Shown here: positions 12,166 to 23,394 of the stretch, one piece after another
Layout: the number at the start of each line of letters is the position of its first letter
Position numbering within the stretch: the first letter of the stretch is position 1
Origin: Lucifuga dentata
Lineage: Eukaryota; Chordata; Actinopteri; Ophidiiformes; Bythitidae
NCBI GenBank assembly: GCA_014773175.1
Contig: VXCM01001525.1
Span: 2,791 to 66,790 of the forward strand
Length of the DNA: 64,000 nucleotides
Direction: 5' to 3'
Made by a program: the position numbers and the translations under genes
The notes under the pieces: generated by a model
Database searches by the model: none
Told to the model about the DNA's origin: nothing
What the model saw: only the letters and a program-made list of their open reading frames with translations

Positions 12166-12193
12166 ACAACAACAACAACAACAACAACAACAA
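12166..12193. repeat. (ACA)n microsatellite
   Basis: About nine AAC/ACA trinucleotides. The Leu-run frame on the minus strand is an artefact. Confidence 0.93.
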
Positions 12194-12194
12194 A

Positions 12195-12350
12195 AGAGTA
12201 GTCAGAAACTGTACTCAAGTAAATGTATTGTTACTTTATGATAATAGTGACCCAAGAATAAGTAAGAGTAGTCACCAAAATAATTACTTGAGTGAGAGTA
12301 AGAAAGTAAAAAGATTACTTGAGTAGTGAATAACTTTGATCAAGCTTGTT
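12195..12350. repeat. Interspersed repeat of the 'ACTTGAGTAA' type, left part
   Basis: The sequence is dense in short related motifs (ACTCAAGTAAATG, ATTACTTGAGTGAG, ATTACTTGAGTAG) typical of a common fish interspersed repeat. A matching terminal-looking piece lies at 13690-13870, so the two may be ends of one larger element interrupted by the tandem array between them. Confidence 0.45.
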
Positions 12351-12819
12351 CTTTAGAATAATCAACAAGCTATAAAGTGCCCATCTGAGGAAAAAAAAAA
12401 TGCTACGTAGCCACATGTAGCTTCTAATACAATCCAAATCATATCATATAAAGAAACAGTAGACAGTAATAAATCACATATTTACCACATAACAAATCAT
12501 GACAATTCTGGCCTGGCCCCAAGTCTAGAAACATGCAGCCTCCATCAATGTGTAACTAAGATAACACTGACTCAGCAGTTCAACAGTTATGGATCCAGAA
12601 GAAGATGATGTCAGCAATACCATCGTACATTGACTTTACATGATAAACCTTTTTATATACATGTGACTTCAGGTTAATGAAAGTAGAAGTATCCAGTTGG
12701 TGAAAAAAAGAGAAATCTGAGGACTGTTTGGCCTCGGAGGAGGTATGAAGTCTGGTGTTAATTGTTGGAACATGTGTGAACACAGGGAGGTGCTGACCCT
12801 GCTGCTGGATACTTATGAG

Positions 12820-12954
12820 GGGTAGGGGAGCAGTCCAGTCCCTTTTTTTCAGTGATTAAAGGCTTATTTTTAATACAGAAATAAGCNGGGTAGGGGAGCA
12901 GTCCAGTCCCTTTTTTTCAGTGATTAAAGGCTTATTTTTAATACAGAAATAAGC
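12820..12954. repeat. 67-bp segment written twice across an N join (first locus)
   Basis: Bases 12820-12886 and 12888-12954 are the same 67-bp sequence (starting GGGTAGGGGAGCAGTCC, ending AATAAGC) on either side of the N at 12887. This is what unmerged overlapping contig ends look like. The same core also occurs at 13967-14101. Confidence 0.9.
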
Positions 12955-13374
12955 TAGGTTAGCTTCATGAATTTACGCAGAATAGAACAGGAAAACTTGA
13001 GTTAGCATTAGCAGCAGCAGCTAGCTAAGACAGTTAGCTAGGTTAGCTTCATGAATTTAGTCAGAATAGAACAGGAAAACCTGAGTTAGCATTAGTAGCA
13101 GCAGCTAGTTAAGACAGTTAGCTAGGTTAGCTTCATGAATTTACTCAGAATAGAACGGGAAAACTTGAGTTAGCATTTGCAGCAGCAGCTAGTTAAGACA
13201 GTTAGCTAGGTTAGCTTAATGAATTTACTCAGAATAGAACGGGAAAACTTGAGTAAGCATTAGCAGTAGCAGCTAGTTAAGACAGGTAGCTAGGTTAGCT
13301 TCACAAATTTACTCAAAGTAGAAAAGGAAAACTTGACTTAGCATTAGTAGCAGCAGCTAGGTAAGTAGCTAACA
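12955..13374. repeat. Tandem array of five 84-bp units
   Basis: Units start with TAGGTTAGCTTCATGAATTTA at 12955, 13039, 13123, 13207 and 13291, exactly 84 bp apart. The last is diverged and slightly short. Each holds AGAATAGAAC, a GAGTTAGCATTAGCAG-type block and AGCAGCTAG. 84 is a multiple of three, but all frames contain stops, so the array is not coding. Confidence 0.93.
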
Positions 13375-13689
13375 TTGCAGCTTACTGCCACATGTTTCCT
13401 CGAGTTCCATGTTGATTCTTAGAAGCTGAAATGTCACATTTTTAGTGACAAAGATGCAACACATTATGTAGCTGTTGGTTTTGGCAGACTGAAAAGAAAA
13501 CACCATTTGAATGTGTGGCCAGGGATGTGCCTGTTCTAAACCTCCTGCTGTTGATTCTGCCATGACTGTTCTGCTCCAGGTGAAACCATGGAAACGGAGG
13601 GTGGGGGCGTGGCTACTTCAGAGCTGAAGCAGACAGCATAGTGTCTGACAATGAGAGAAAAACTGAATTCAAATGGGTGAAATCAAAAG

Positions 13690-13870
13690 TAAAGCAAAGA
13701 GCATGACCAAATGTAATGGAGTACAAGTATATGTTTTCTTCATAAATATACTCACGTATGAGTTAAAAGTATCGTGAAAATAAAACTACTCAGTAAAGTA
13801 CAATTTTGGGAAAAAAGTTACTTAAGTAAATGTAACGCATTACTACCTACCTTGAATCCACACCCCTAGT
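13690..13870. repeat. Interspersed repeat of the 'ACTTGAGTAA' type, right part
   Basis: Contains AGTAAAGTACAATTTTGGG, GTTACTTAAGTAAATGTAACGC and ends TTGAATCCACACCCCTAGTG. Read in reverse complement, that end (CACTAGGGGTGTGG) has a hAT-like CA-rich terminus. Pairing with 12195-12350 is inference. Confidence 0.45.
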
Positions 13871-13966
13871 GTACATGTCTATGTCACTGTTGCTGTCAGT
13901 TTGATTTGGTCAACCCCTCTCTATCATGGCATACAAAAAGAGATATGTTCTTATGGGATGGGTGGA

Positions 13967-14101
13967 GGGTAGGGGAGCAGTCCAGTCCCTTTTTTTCAGT
14001 GATTAAAGGCTTATTTTTAATACAGAAATAAGGNGGGTAGGGGAGCAGTCCAGTCCCTTTTTTTCAGTGATTAAAGGCTTATTTTTAATACAGAAATAAG
14101 G
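13967..14101. repeat. 67-bp segment written twice across an N join (second locus)
   Basis: Bases 13967-14033 and 14035-14101 repeat the same 67-bp sequence around the N at 14034. They share a 66-bp core with the locus at 12820 and differ in the last base (AATAAGG against AATAAGC). The contig between the two joins therefore begins and ends with the same word. Confidence 0.9.
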
Positions 14102-14297
14102 AGTGGTCAAGCTGTTTACATCTCTGTAAATACACAAAAAGAAAATTTTCAAACATTTTCAATTATGATCACGACACACACATGAATTGCTGATCTATTT
14201 TTCATTGGACTCTTTAGACAAACCCTTCAATTATGTATGTGAATTTAGCTCAAATTTATATGCTTAGAAAATCCAGGATACTAGACTTAAATGTCTA

Positions 14298-14901
14298 TTA
14301 AAGGACCATACCGGTGATCGTGCATGTTTGAGCCCAATATATACGTACAACCTGCATACATGTTATGTTACTGACAACCAATTTCCAAAACATAAAACAG
14401 TATTTTAGTGTTTTTATGTTATTTTTTCAAATCCATAAACTTTCAAAATCAAATGTTCAGGTGATACACCCACCTTAAAATTAAATGTTTTCACCTGCTA
14501 ACACTTATGCATGAATGTAGAAGGTATGGTCATTTTAATTTCTTGATAAAAGCCGTCTTCTGCATTTCCTGGCAGAGAAATACATCATCTTCCATGCAGT
14601 TCTGTGTTGGATCAGTTAAATAAAGGCAAAAACAAAACAAACAAACAAACAAAAAAAAAACAAAACCTAAAGATATGATGTTTAATGTGATGGATTACAT
14701 ATCTCAAGCTGTCACTACAAGTTGATTTTAATAGCATATCGGAATGAACTGAAACCAACGGCAGTCAGGAAGGTAGGAAAAACAATTCTAAAATTTACCA
14801 CTAAAGTAGTATATTTTGGGAAATAACTGTCAGTAGCATAGTGTGCATTGTATTGTATATATCGGGCTCAAACTTACATGATCACAGGTATGATCTTTTA
14901 A
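14298..14901 (-). mobile_element. TTAA inverted-repeat element, subfamily 1, copy 5
   Basis: A complete copy in reverse orientation, about 604 bp. Left end TTAAAGGACCATACCGGTGAT, right end ...CACAGGTATGATCTTTTAA. Interior reversed markers include CACCTTAAAATTAAATG, GCAGTTCTGTGTTGGATC and GGCAGTCAGGAAGGTAGG. It contains a local CAAA-repeat expansion (14631-14660). Confidence 0.92.
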
Positions 14902-15597
14902 AAGCCAAGATGTCAGTTTTGATTGCACAAACACTAGTCAAGATATCTGAAAGATGAAAAGTGAAAAGTCTGTTTCCTGTGTCAGTGAACCGACTGCCTC
15001 ATACCACGCCNCCCCGCCCCTCTTCCCTCCTCTGGATTTTGAGCAGATAACATGGGCAAAGGCAAATGTTGCGTGTAAACTGCTGTTATTGGTCCGGTGC
15101 CACATGCCACACTCCTTCCATGAATTATACATGTTGTTATTGTATCTGCAGAAAAGAAGCCTCTCCTGCGCCCCGCTGAGGCGAGATACCCGCTGCCAGA
15201 GGAAAGTGGAGACGTAGGTGGATGGAAAAGATGGATGAAGCACCTGTTAGAGAGAACACAAAAGACTATCTATCAGTCTATATGCTTAGCTGGCACCTGA
15301 GGTGGCAGCCAGACTCTGACTCTCCAAAAAACAAGGCAAACAGAAGAAGACTCCAGAGCTACGAATGTAAATGCAAATAAAAGCTTGACAGGGTGACGTC
15401 TGATTATTGGTACGTCAGGTTAAAGCTCATGGAGGAACATAAAGTGCTGTTTAAAGCTGGGTACTTTTGAATTATTTTGGTTTATTTCTCCTTTTAATAT
15501 TGATTATTTTTTCAGGCTCACTTTTGTTCTGTTTATGTGAGAAATCAGGGATGGTCTATAACAATAGTTAACTATTGTTAGATATGGGACCAATATC
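14902..15597. other. No gene recognised; N at 15011
   Basis: Frames of 87 (+) and 101 (-) codons overlap here on opposite strands and cross an N in a C run. Neither shows a known domain, and at least one must be spurious. Confidence 0.4.
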
Positions 15598-16094
15598 TTA
15601 AAGGGCCATACAGATGATTTTGCAAGTTTAAGCCCAACAAATACTACTTGCATACATGTTACGTTTCTGACAACCATTTTTCAAAGCATAAAACCATACT
15701 TTATTTCTTGTGTTATTTTGCCAAATCCTCTAATCTTTCAAAATCAAATGTTCAGGTGATACATCCACCTTAAAATTCAATGTTTCAACTGCTAACACTA
15801 ACATACAATTGTAGAAGGTACAATTGTTTTAACTTCTGAGTAAAAGCAGAGTTCTCCTGGGGCTGTATTCCCTGGTGGAGAATATAGTCCCAGCTCCATG
15901 TTGTAATGGTGAAATCAAGAAACTTCGACCAAAAGTTTATGTAATGTTTATGTTTATGTGATGGATTACTTACTGTACCTCAAGAATGTTTCAAGTCCCT
16001 ACAAGTTGATTTTAGTCATACAATAATTCAGGAAAGTAACATATATGCAGATTGTTGGACTCAAACATGCAAAATCACCGGCTAGCTCTTTTAA
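15598..16094 (-). mobile_element. TTAA inverted-repeat element, subfamily 1, copy 6
   Basis: Reverse-orientation copy. Left end TTAAAGGGCCATACAG...TTAAGCCCAACAAATAC, right end GACTCAAACATGCAAAATCACCGG...CTTTTAA. About 100 bp near the right end is missing: the TCTGGAAGGTAGGAAAAAC block is absent. Confidence 0.88.
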
Positions 16095-16214
16095 AAAATA
16101 TATATATTTAGTTTTACTCAAGTCAGGGTTGTGTTTGTACTTCTAATGAAATGCATGCTTTTATTGTAGGGTTTATTAATAACAACGAATCCCACAAAAG
16201 TAGAACAAAAATAT

Positions 16215-16777
16215 TTAAAGTACCATACCAGTCATTTTGCATGTTTGAGCCTAATATATGAATGCATGCAACGTTACTGACAATCATTTCCCAAAGCATA
16301 CTGCTGGAATGGTGAGTTAAAACGTTTTTCCAGATCGCCATTGGTTTCAGTTAATTCTGGTACACTATTAAAATCAACTTGTTGATACTTGAAACGTTCT
16401 TAGGATAGGTAATCTATCATCACAAACAACACGTGTATTCAGGGTATTTTTAGAAGTTTTGTAATTTTAGTGTTTAAGCGCAATAAAAAGTGCAGAGTGA
16501 ATGTATGTCTCCACTGGGGAATATAGTCCCAAAAGAAGACCTGCATTTATCGAAAAACTTCATAATTCTGCGAAACTATCAACAGGAGAAACATTGATTT
16601 TTAAGGTGGGTGTATTGTTTGAATATTTGATTTTGAAAGCTTAAGAGATTTTGCAAAATATCAGGAAAGCTGGAATAAAATTTTATCCTTTGGAAAATCA
16701 TTTATCAGTAATGCAACATGTATGAAAATTGAATATATAATGCTCAAATATGCAAAATGGATGGTATGGTCCTTTAA
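16215..16777 (+). mobile_element. TTAA inverted-repeat element, subfamily 2, copy 7
   Basis: Left end TTAAAGTACCATACCAGTC, right end GGATGGTATGGTCCTTTAA. It carries subfamily-2 markers: TTTTAGTGTTTAAGCGCAAT, GGGGAATATAGTCCCAAAAG and AAGCTTAAGAGATTTTGC. Spacing to copy 6 is only about 120 bp. The 72-codon minus-strand frame lies within it and is not a gene. Confidence 0.92.
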
Positions 16778-18384
16778 TTAAAAAAAAAATCAAATATTTC
16801 AGTCAGAAATGTTGTAGAAACATGTCAGATTCTGCAAAAAACCTAAAGATCCCAGCAGATATATCAGACTTGATGAAGACACATACTCACTTGTGGGTGA
16901 GTCAGATAATCTTCATTTAACTGATAAACTATTAAAAACAATTAGTAATTAACAGGAATGAATCCCTTCAGGAACTGAATCACAAATCTACCTTCTATTT
17001 CCATGAGACAATTTCAGTCCCACTCCACATGACTATCATTAATGCTGTTGTTGTCAACTCCATGGTGCCACTTTTCTAAATTACATTTTTGATGTGTGCT
17101 GTAGGCCAAGCTGTTATGCTCTTTTTTCATCATGTAGAGGGTCGATGGCAATTGCTGCAATTTCCTTCTTGGAGTCTTTTGAAAACTCAATTTCACATCA
17201 AGCAGAGAGGGAGGAGAGGTAAATGAAGGTGGGTGAGAGAGACTGAAAGAGACAGAAACAGGTATGAAAAAGAAAAAAGTCATCATATTGTTGGTTTTTG
17301 GTTTTTCAGTCAAAGGACACAGTTCCTGCTATCAAATTCTTTCTGGATTGAGTCGATACTGCATTTCTAAACACAAAAGCATCTGTGAAAGCTGAAATAG
17401 CCAACAGGCAGCAGACAGAACACATGAAACTCAAGTATTGGCATCTCCTTTTTTCATGTTTTAGAAGGCAGCAGCTGTGTGTGTACGTGTGTGTGTGTGT
17501 GCGTGTGTGTGTGTCTGCACATGCTTGAAGACACAAGTGCTTACATCTGCGTGTGCATAGGCATCCAACAGGGGAAGTTGGAGGCTTGATAAGAACAGTT
17601 TTTAGAAGCGTTGCATGTGATGCATCCTGTTGATGGAACAAATAAATGTCTTGTGTCAAAAAGTCATAATATGACTATTTATGTTTATTAATAATTATGA
17701 CATTAAGATGTGTAGGTTCTTCTTGTGTGCTTCAATATCTCCCATTTGGAGACAGAAATTTATGGAAGCTCATTCCAAACCAGAGGAAAAAAAAAAAAAA
17801 AANGAAAAAAAAAAAAAAAACATGACTGTTTGGGAATGATTGAAAAATTCTCAAAATAAGACAAAATTATTACTAAATTATAAAAGGATTAAAATTTTGG
17901 ACAGTCCATGAGCTTTCACAGAGCATCAACCTCATGTCAAATTGCCAGTTTTATTTAATACTTATTTGTTGAATTGTCTCGAAAACTTTTGGGACCCCCT
18001 TGAAAATGAGATGCTGCATCTCAAGGGGCTTATCCCAATGATAAATAAATCTGAACACAAACTGCTATGGATATTCATGGTCCCCAGAGGATGACTCATA
18101 CTGTTTTTGACAATCCTATTGCCTTTTCTCCAATAAAGCATCTCTATTATAATAGAAAGATTATTACATTTGCTGAGTATTTTCAAGCTCTCCAGAGGAA
18201 GAACCACTTTGATTGTTGATTTGATGACATGTTCTACCCACCAGGTCACACTTTACCCCACTCAGCAATATAGTATATATACACACGCTGCAGGTTTTAC
18301 CCAGAATTTTCATACTGAGAGGTTAGATGAAGATCGCAGCTTTGAGGGGTCGTTAGCAAGGACGTTGCTAACTTCAACAAATCA
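16778..18384. other. No gene recognised; GT microsatellite and poly-A join
   Basis: A GT tract lies at 17476-17514 and a poly-A run with an N at 17786-17820. The 117-codon minus-strand frame at 17306-17659 reads Thr-His through the GT tract and has no recognised domain, so I do not call it. Confidence 0.45.
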
Positions 18385-18655
18385 GAAAGTTCTCCGGGGG
18401 TCATTCCTATGTTCCCAGGAATTATCTCCTATGTCATCTGTTCCTCAGCTCTATGGACCCTGGGAACACAGATACGCTCCCTGCGGTCATTCCTAGGTTC
18501 CCAGGGTCCTATGTTCCCCAGCTCTATATAGCACAATACAGCACATAATGTGTTAGGGTTAGGGTTGTTCTGTTAAGACACACTTAATAAGTGTTAACAG
18601 AATATTGAAATGGGGGACCCTGGGAACATAGATACACTTCCGTTCTTTGAGTCAC
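18385..18655. repeat. Small repeat family R3, copy 1 (compound)
   Basis: Contains GGGGGTCATTCCTATGTTCCC at the left and GACCCTGGGAACATAGATAC at the right, which are partly complementary. Between them are TATAGCACAATACAGCACATAATG and GTGTTAGGGTTAGGGTTG. The left half repeats the ends internally (18450-18510), so two elements may be nested. Related copies are at 31333 and 31892. Confidence 0.7.
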
Positions 18656-18699
18656 CGTGTAACCACCATCATGACAGAACAAGCGTGGAAGATGTTCTG

Positions 18700-18787
18700 N
18701 NNNNNNNNNNNNNNNNNNNNNNNNNNNNNNNNNNNNNNNNNNNNNNNNNNNNNNNNNNNNNNNNNNNNNNNNNNNNNNNNNNNNNNN
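18700..18787. other. Sequence gap (88 N)
   Basis: A run of 88 N, longer than the single-N joins elsewhere. Frames crossing it are meaningless. Confidence 1.
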
Positions 18788-20011
18788 CCCACCCCCCCGC
18801 AGAAGTGAGTGCATGCCTGCTGTAAACACACACATTCACTAACACACTCCTCTTCAGCTCGTTCAGGCTGGTGTCTAATTGCCTTGTAATCACATTACTT
18901 GTGTTCCTGCTCATTTCATGGAGACGGTTATCTGAGTCATGCATAAAATTCCATCTTTGAGCTCTGTGTCATACGATTTGGTGGTAAATCACCCAAAGTA
19001 CGTCAAAGTGTGAATGAGTGCGATGGCTGCTGCCTTCACAGCTCCAGTGGGTTTAATATGAGGATTGTTATACTCACGCTGATGGGAAATGATGCACGAA
19101 AGAGATATTTTGAATGCCACCAGTCGTGCGACTGTGCGAGTGTGTGACTGTAAATTGTCAAATTGTCAAAATGGCAGATGATAGCCTTCAGAACGAGGAA
19201 GTGGAAAGGTTGGGGAGGTAACTGCGGGACTAATTCTCATCTACAGACGTGCAGTTTGACCTGCACAGTGGAGATTAGAGTGTTAAAAAGTTGATGTGTG
19301 TTGTGTTGGAAGATAGAAACCTGTTGCCATAGTGATAAGTCACATCACTGTCACCAAAGAAAAAGGTACATTGAATTTCATTTGTGCATTACTGTGCTGA
19401 CAGGAAGTTCTGGAAGCTAAATATCAAAAATGAGTTTGTATGTATGTATGTATGTAGTGTTGTAAATCACACTACATATCACTACATATCACTGCAGTCT
19501 TTATTTTACTAGAGAGGCATCAACTAAAACAATAACTTCCTCCATTTTGGTCCTCCACCTCCTCAGACTCTGCCAAGACCGTTTGCTATTGGTTGTTATT
19601 AACACTTAAAAATCTTTGTGCTATGTGCTATGGATGGTCATGAGACGACGAGCTGACTCTGATTGGATGGCAGAAGCCTCCATATTTTGAGCAAAGTGCC
19701 TCCATGCAGACCAGCTAAAATGTCTCCAACTTTACAAAGCTAATTCTTTGCTCACTGCATATTTCTCCTAATTTTTTTTGCTGCCCCGTTTATAGAGCTC
19801 AAAGGTGCACACACAGACACACACACGTCTGTGAATACAGTGTATGCACTCCTGAAGTCACATTATCTTTCATCACAGTTATTTGATGCTTAAAAACATG
19901 TTGTGAGGAGTTTGTGCAGGTAGAAGTGGGATGTGGTTGCAGCAGGTGTCGCTCCTTTCCACTCACATTAATCTGCTCAGAATGGGTAAACGCAAACCAC
20001 ATAAAAACTGT

Positions 20012-20042
<31 letters not shown>

Positions 20043-20178
20043 ACTGGGGCTGGTAGGCACATAAATGAGCGTTCATAGAAGAGCAGACATGCATTTTCCT
20101 ATTGAGGGCACGCATGCATACCTGTATATTAGTACATATATTGGTACATAAATACCAATATATACACCTGTATATATG
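18788..20178. other. No gene recognised; small microsatellites
   Basis: Includes a short ATGT tract (about 19437-19456) and a CA tract (20021-20042). No exon, RNA gene or repeat family is recognised. Confidence 0.4.
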
Positions 20179-20385
20179 CACTGTAAGATGTGACAAGTTG
20201 ATCTTAAATAAATCTAGGAAATGATTACCTTGAAAAAGGTAAGTAAATATAACTACATATAGTCTTCAGTTCAAGTAGACAAAGCAAACATAACTTAAGA
20301 CTAAGTTATATTTACTTACCTTTTTCAAGGCAATCGGTTTCCTAGATTTTTTTAAAGTAAGATCAACTTGTCACATTTTACAGTG
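20179..20385. mobile_element. 207-bp near-complete hairpin (MITE-like)
   Basis: The left arm begins CACTGTAAGATGTGACAAG and the right arm ends CTTGTCACATTTTACAGTG. Complementarity continues through TTGATCTTA, AATCTAGGAAA and CCTTGAAAAAGGTAAGTAAA for about 80 bp per arm, leaving a short loop near 20260-20300. There is no coding capacity. The CACTG/CAGTG ends suggest a DNA transposon, but no clear target duplication is visible. Confidence 0.8.
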
Positions 20386-20993
20386 TGGTACATATATTGG
20401 TATGTATGTGTTAGAGCTGATTTTTGAGGATGCTGTTGATGTCATTATTTGAGAATTAGAGAAATCTAATAACATATCAGCCAGCAACATTTTTGTATAA
20501 GAACAGATTTTGAACTGTAAGTAGCATTGGGAATTATTATTAATAATGACTAAAAACATAAAGTGAGAATAGGGTTATAATAGACAATTAGAGATGTGGT
20601 GCATTAAAAAAGTTATCTACTGCAGTTTCATTTACATATTTGCCAACATGTTCAGATACATATTTGTTATCAGCCAATATTCTTGCTGATATACACCATG
20701 CTCTTGTGTACTGAATGATTGAGTGTTTCAGCTGTTTCTCTATGACGGAAAGAGAAACAGGCTTTTTTTGCTTTCAGTTTTCACATAAGTAGTACAGACA
20801 TGTACTTTGCTCCTTAGCAAATCAATATTTGTGATTGCAGTGTTCTGTGCCAAATTAGTTGCACAATTCTTCCCCATGGTCTGCACTGGCAAACTTTAAA
20901 TTCTCTGCCTGCTTGATTGACCTATAGCACAAAAGAAGCCCTTCAACTGGAATAAATGGCAGGTGATGGTGGAACCACTCAAAATACACCACC
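20386..20993. other. No feature recognised
   Basis: AT-rich sequence without a supported gene or repeat. Confidence 0.4.
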
Positions 20994-21067
20994 CACTGTG
21001 GCGCCCTGCTGGCTCAGTGGGTAAAATAGCTACGGGTTTGAATCTGGCTCAGGACCTTTGTTGTAAG
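20994..21067 (+). repeat. tRNA-derived SINE-like head, interrupted by the LTR element
   Basis: CTGGCTCAGTGGGTAAAATAG followed by GGGTTTGAATCT resembles the A-box and B-box of a tRNA-derived SINE promoter. It continues into CAGGACCTTTGTTG, a form seen in fish tRNA-like repeats. The LTR retrotransposon inserted right after TAAG at 21064-21067, and the sequence appears to resume at 27489. Confidence 0.45.
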
Positions 21068-21438
21068 TGTTACAAGCTGGCTCATACTTATAACAATGGA
21101 GAAAAGTCCACACACAGGAATGAATGCCCAGTTTATTTAACCAAATATTACAAAAGCAAACATAATATGGATAAATCTGTAGAATCAGTAGTGTAATGAG
21201 TGTATGGATGAAAGTGGCGTGTAATGTGTGATAAATGAAAAAACAATACTTAGAAAACAAAAGAGCTGCAGCCTGGGTCTTCTCGTGTTGGTGGCATGAT
21301 GAGTGAGAGAGAGAAAGCGCTGAACAGCTCTCTTAAATAGTTGAATTAACCCACACGTGAACTGCATCCACTGACGGCTTCTCAGCTCCACCCACTGAAA
21401 CAATACTGAACAGGTTAGAGATAGAGAAGGCCGTCACA
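21068..21438 (-). repeat. 3' LTR of the Gmr1-like element
   Basis: Begins TGTTACAAG and ends CCGTCACA on the plus strand, matching 27109-27488 along its whole length. In element orientation it is the downstream LTR because the polypurine tract touches its inner edge at 21439. It is about 9 bp shorter than the 5' LTR, mainly from small deletions near 21127 and 21150. Confidence 0.95.
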
Positions 21439-21447
21439 CCCCCTCCC
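21439..21447 (-). other. Polypurine tract of the LTR element
   Basis: On the minus strand the sequence just before the 3' LTR reads GGGAGGGGG, directly abutting TGTGACGG of the LTR. This is the expected position of the plus-strand DNA primer in LTR retrotransposons. Confidence 0.85.
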
Positions 21448-21664
21448 ATAAAACAGGGCTCCTTAAGAGCACTGGTATGCAGTTATCATCCATATTATCA
21501 AATAGCTTATCAACTGTACCAGGTTACCTATCTACAACTGCATTGTTTCAACTTTTCCCAACTCCTACTCAGCAACTTTGGTACCTAAGAAGCAGTTTAA
21601 GAGACAGGAGAGGAAAAAAAAAAAAGAGAAACGCACAGAAGAGAACAAATAACCAAGGAAAAAA
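21448..21664 (-). other. 3' untranslated part of the LTR element
   Basis: About 217 bp between the pol stop and the polypurine tract. It is A/C-rich on the plus strand and contains an A-run at about 21615. I see no envelope-like frame, so the element shows no sign of an env gene. Confidence 0.6.
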
Positions 21665-22040
21665 TTAAGCCCTAGACAGTGCATCAGCTATTACATTTTC
21701 TGAACCTTTAAGATGCCAGATATCCAGATGATATGGTTGCAGGAACAGGCACCATCTCATCTCTCTGATTTGGGTTCTGCAAAGAGTGTAAAAAAGTTAG
21801 AGGATTGTGGTCTGCGTAGACCACCAAAGGACTGCACCCACTACCTATGTACACTTCAAAATGTTGTAATGCCCAAATCAGTGCTAATGCTTCCTTTTCC
21901 ACAGTAGAATTGTTTAACTGATGACAGTTAAACTTGTGAGAAAAGTAGCTTACTGGACATTCAACACCAGCAGCATTCTGCTGTAACAACACTGCTCCAG
22001 CACCCACATTACTGGCATCAACTTTCAACAGAAATGGTTC
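21665..22040 (-). pseudogene. RNase H domain of pol (C-terminal end, frameshifted)
   Basis: RNase H removes the RNA strand of the RNA:DNA hybrid during reverse transcription. The frame starting near 22028 shows KVDASNVGAGAVLLQQ with the first catalytic Asp, then a VEKEALALIWAL block with the Glu, then VYADHNPLTFL with another Asp. A frameshift near 21760 moves the frame so that the last residues (GSENVIADALSRA then stop at 21665-21667) are read in a different frame. That ending is typical of the gypsy RNase H C-terminus and marks the end of pol. The spacing to RT is normal. Confidence 0.88.
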
Positions 22041-23136
22041 TCCGAGTCAAGGAGCAGCTAGCACAAGTGCAGAGGTCAAAAGAGCTTTAACATCTTCAAA
22101 AGCTCATTGGCAACTATCTGACCACTGGAACGTGACCTTTGGACTCACAAGATCAGTTAATGGAGCCACTACCACAGAAAAGTTTTCACAAAAACAACGA
22201 TAGTACCCCACCATTCCCAGAAAACAAGTGAGCTCTTTCTTTGTAGTGGGAGTAGGAAACTTATCAATAGCCACCACCTTGGCTCTTAAAGGACGCACCT
22301 GACCCTGTCCCACTACCTTACCAAGGTAAATCACTGTGGCCTGGGCAAACTCACACTTTGCCAGGTTCACAGTGAGATTAGCCCAGGTCAGGTGATCGAA
22401 GAGAGCCCGGATACGCTGTAGATGTTCTGGCCAAGTGTCACTAAACACCACTACGTCATCTAAATACACAGCACATCCTTCCAGCCCAGAAATTACCCTA
22501 TTCATAAGACACTGGAAAGTAGCTGGTGCATTGTGTAATCCGAATGGCATGACTGTATACGAGTACAAACCTGATGGTGTTACAAAAGCTGCTATCTCTT
22601 GGGCATGATGGGTAAGAGGCACTTGCCAATAGCCCTTAAGAAGATCAAATTTGCTGACAAAGTGTGCAAGTGTGTGTGTTGACCTGATCAACACAGTCAT
22701 CTATCCTAGGGAGGGGAAAAGAATCAGGCTTGGTTACTGCATTCACTTTGCAAAAGTCTGTGCAGGGTCTGAATGTCTTATCTGGTTTACTCACAAGCAA
22801 ACATGGAGAAGCCCAGCTGGAAAAAGATGGCTCAGCAATTCCATTTTTCAACATATATTGAACCTCTGACTCTAACTGCTGCAGTTTCTCAAGAGATGTA
22901 CGGTAATAGCACTGTTTTATTGGTAACGCATCACCTACATCAATGTCATGTTTAATTAATTGTGTTTGTGAGGGAACATCTGAAAACAGATCAGTATAAG
23001 ACAATATCAAGGCATGCAGTTCACTGAGTCTTGATTCTGGCAAGTGTCCCAACAACACATCTAGCTTGCACAGAGACTCTGAATCTTTCAATCGACGCTG
23101 TGACACAATCTGAAATTTTAAGATCTTCCTCATCAC
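22041..23136 (-). pseudogene. Reverse transcriptase domain of pol
   Basis: Copies the element RNA into DNA. Two overlapping frames (23136-22645 and 22700-22104) cover the domain. The first has the usual gypsy entry region (LPIKQCYYR, NGIAEPSFSSWASP, then FRPCTDFCKVN where FRFCTDYRKVN is usual). The second has KFDLLKGYWQVPL, VMPFGLHNAPATFQ and the catalytic YLDDVVVFS box, followed by the thumb-like FLGMVGYYRCF. A frameshift near 22670-22690 separates them. RT follows integrase here instead of preceding it. The catalytic Asp pair is retained, but the frame break makes it non-functional as written. Confidence 0.93.
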
Positions 23137-23262
23137 CTGCTGTCACCAAGTTCTGAGGATTCTCAGTTTCCCCGACCTGAGCTGCCAGAGCCACAGGTTT
23201 TATGTCATTTCCAGAGCTGGAACCACTAGGACAAGAGAAATAGGGTTTTAATAAATTGATAC

Positions 23263-23394
23263 AACAGAGCTGGGAAGGTTTTATCCTATCTGGAGTAGAA
23301 ATCATAATTTTGATCTGATACTTTGCGTNCAACAGAGCTGGGAAGGTTTTATCCTATCTGGAGTAGAAATCATAATTTTGATCTGATACTTTGC
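23263..23394. repeat. 66-bp duplication across an N join inside pol
   Basis: The 66 bp 23263-23328 are repeated at 23330-23394 or 23395 directly after the N at 23329. This matches the overlap pattern at the other joins, so the duplication within the integrase-RT linker is an assembly artefact and should not be read as biology. Confidence 0.88.

Noticed and set aside
14938..15243. Overlapping frames on both strands
   Set aside because: Both cross an N in a C run, oppose each other and lack domains.
17306..17659. 117-codon minus-strand frame
   Set aside because: It contains a Thr-His run encoded by the GT microsatellite and no recognisable motif or splice context.
18540..18575. Interstitial telomere
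   Set aside because: Only two or three TTAGGG-type units are present, inside a dispersed repeat that recurs at 31 kb.
21030..21045. Functional tRNA gene
   Set aside because: A B-box-like motif is present but no cloverleaf can be drawn, so a SINE head is the better reading.
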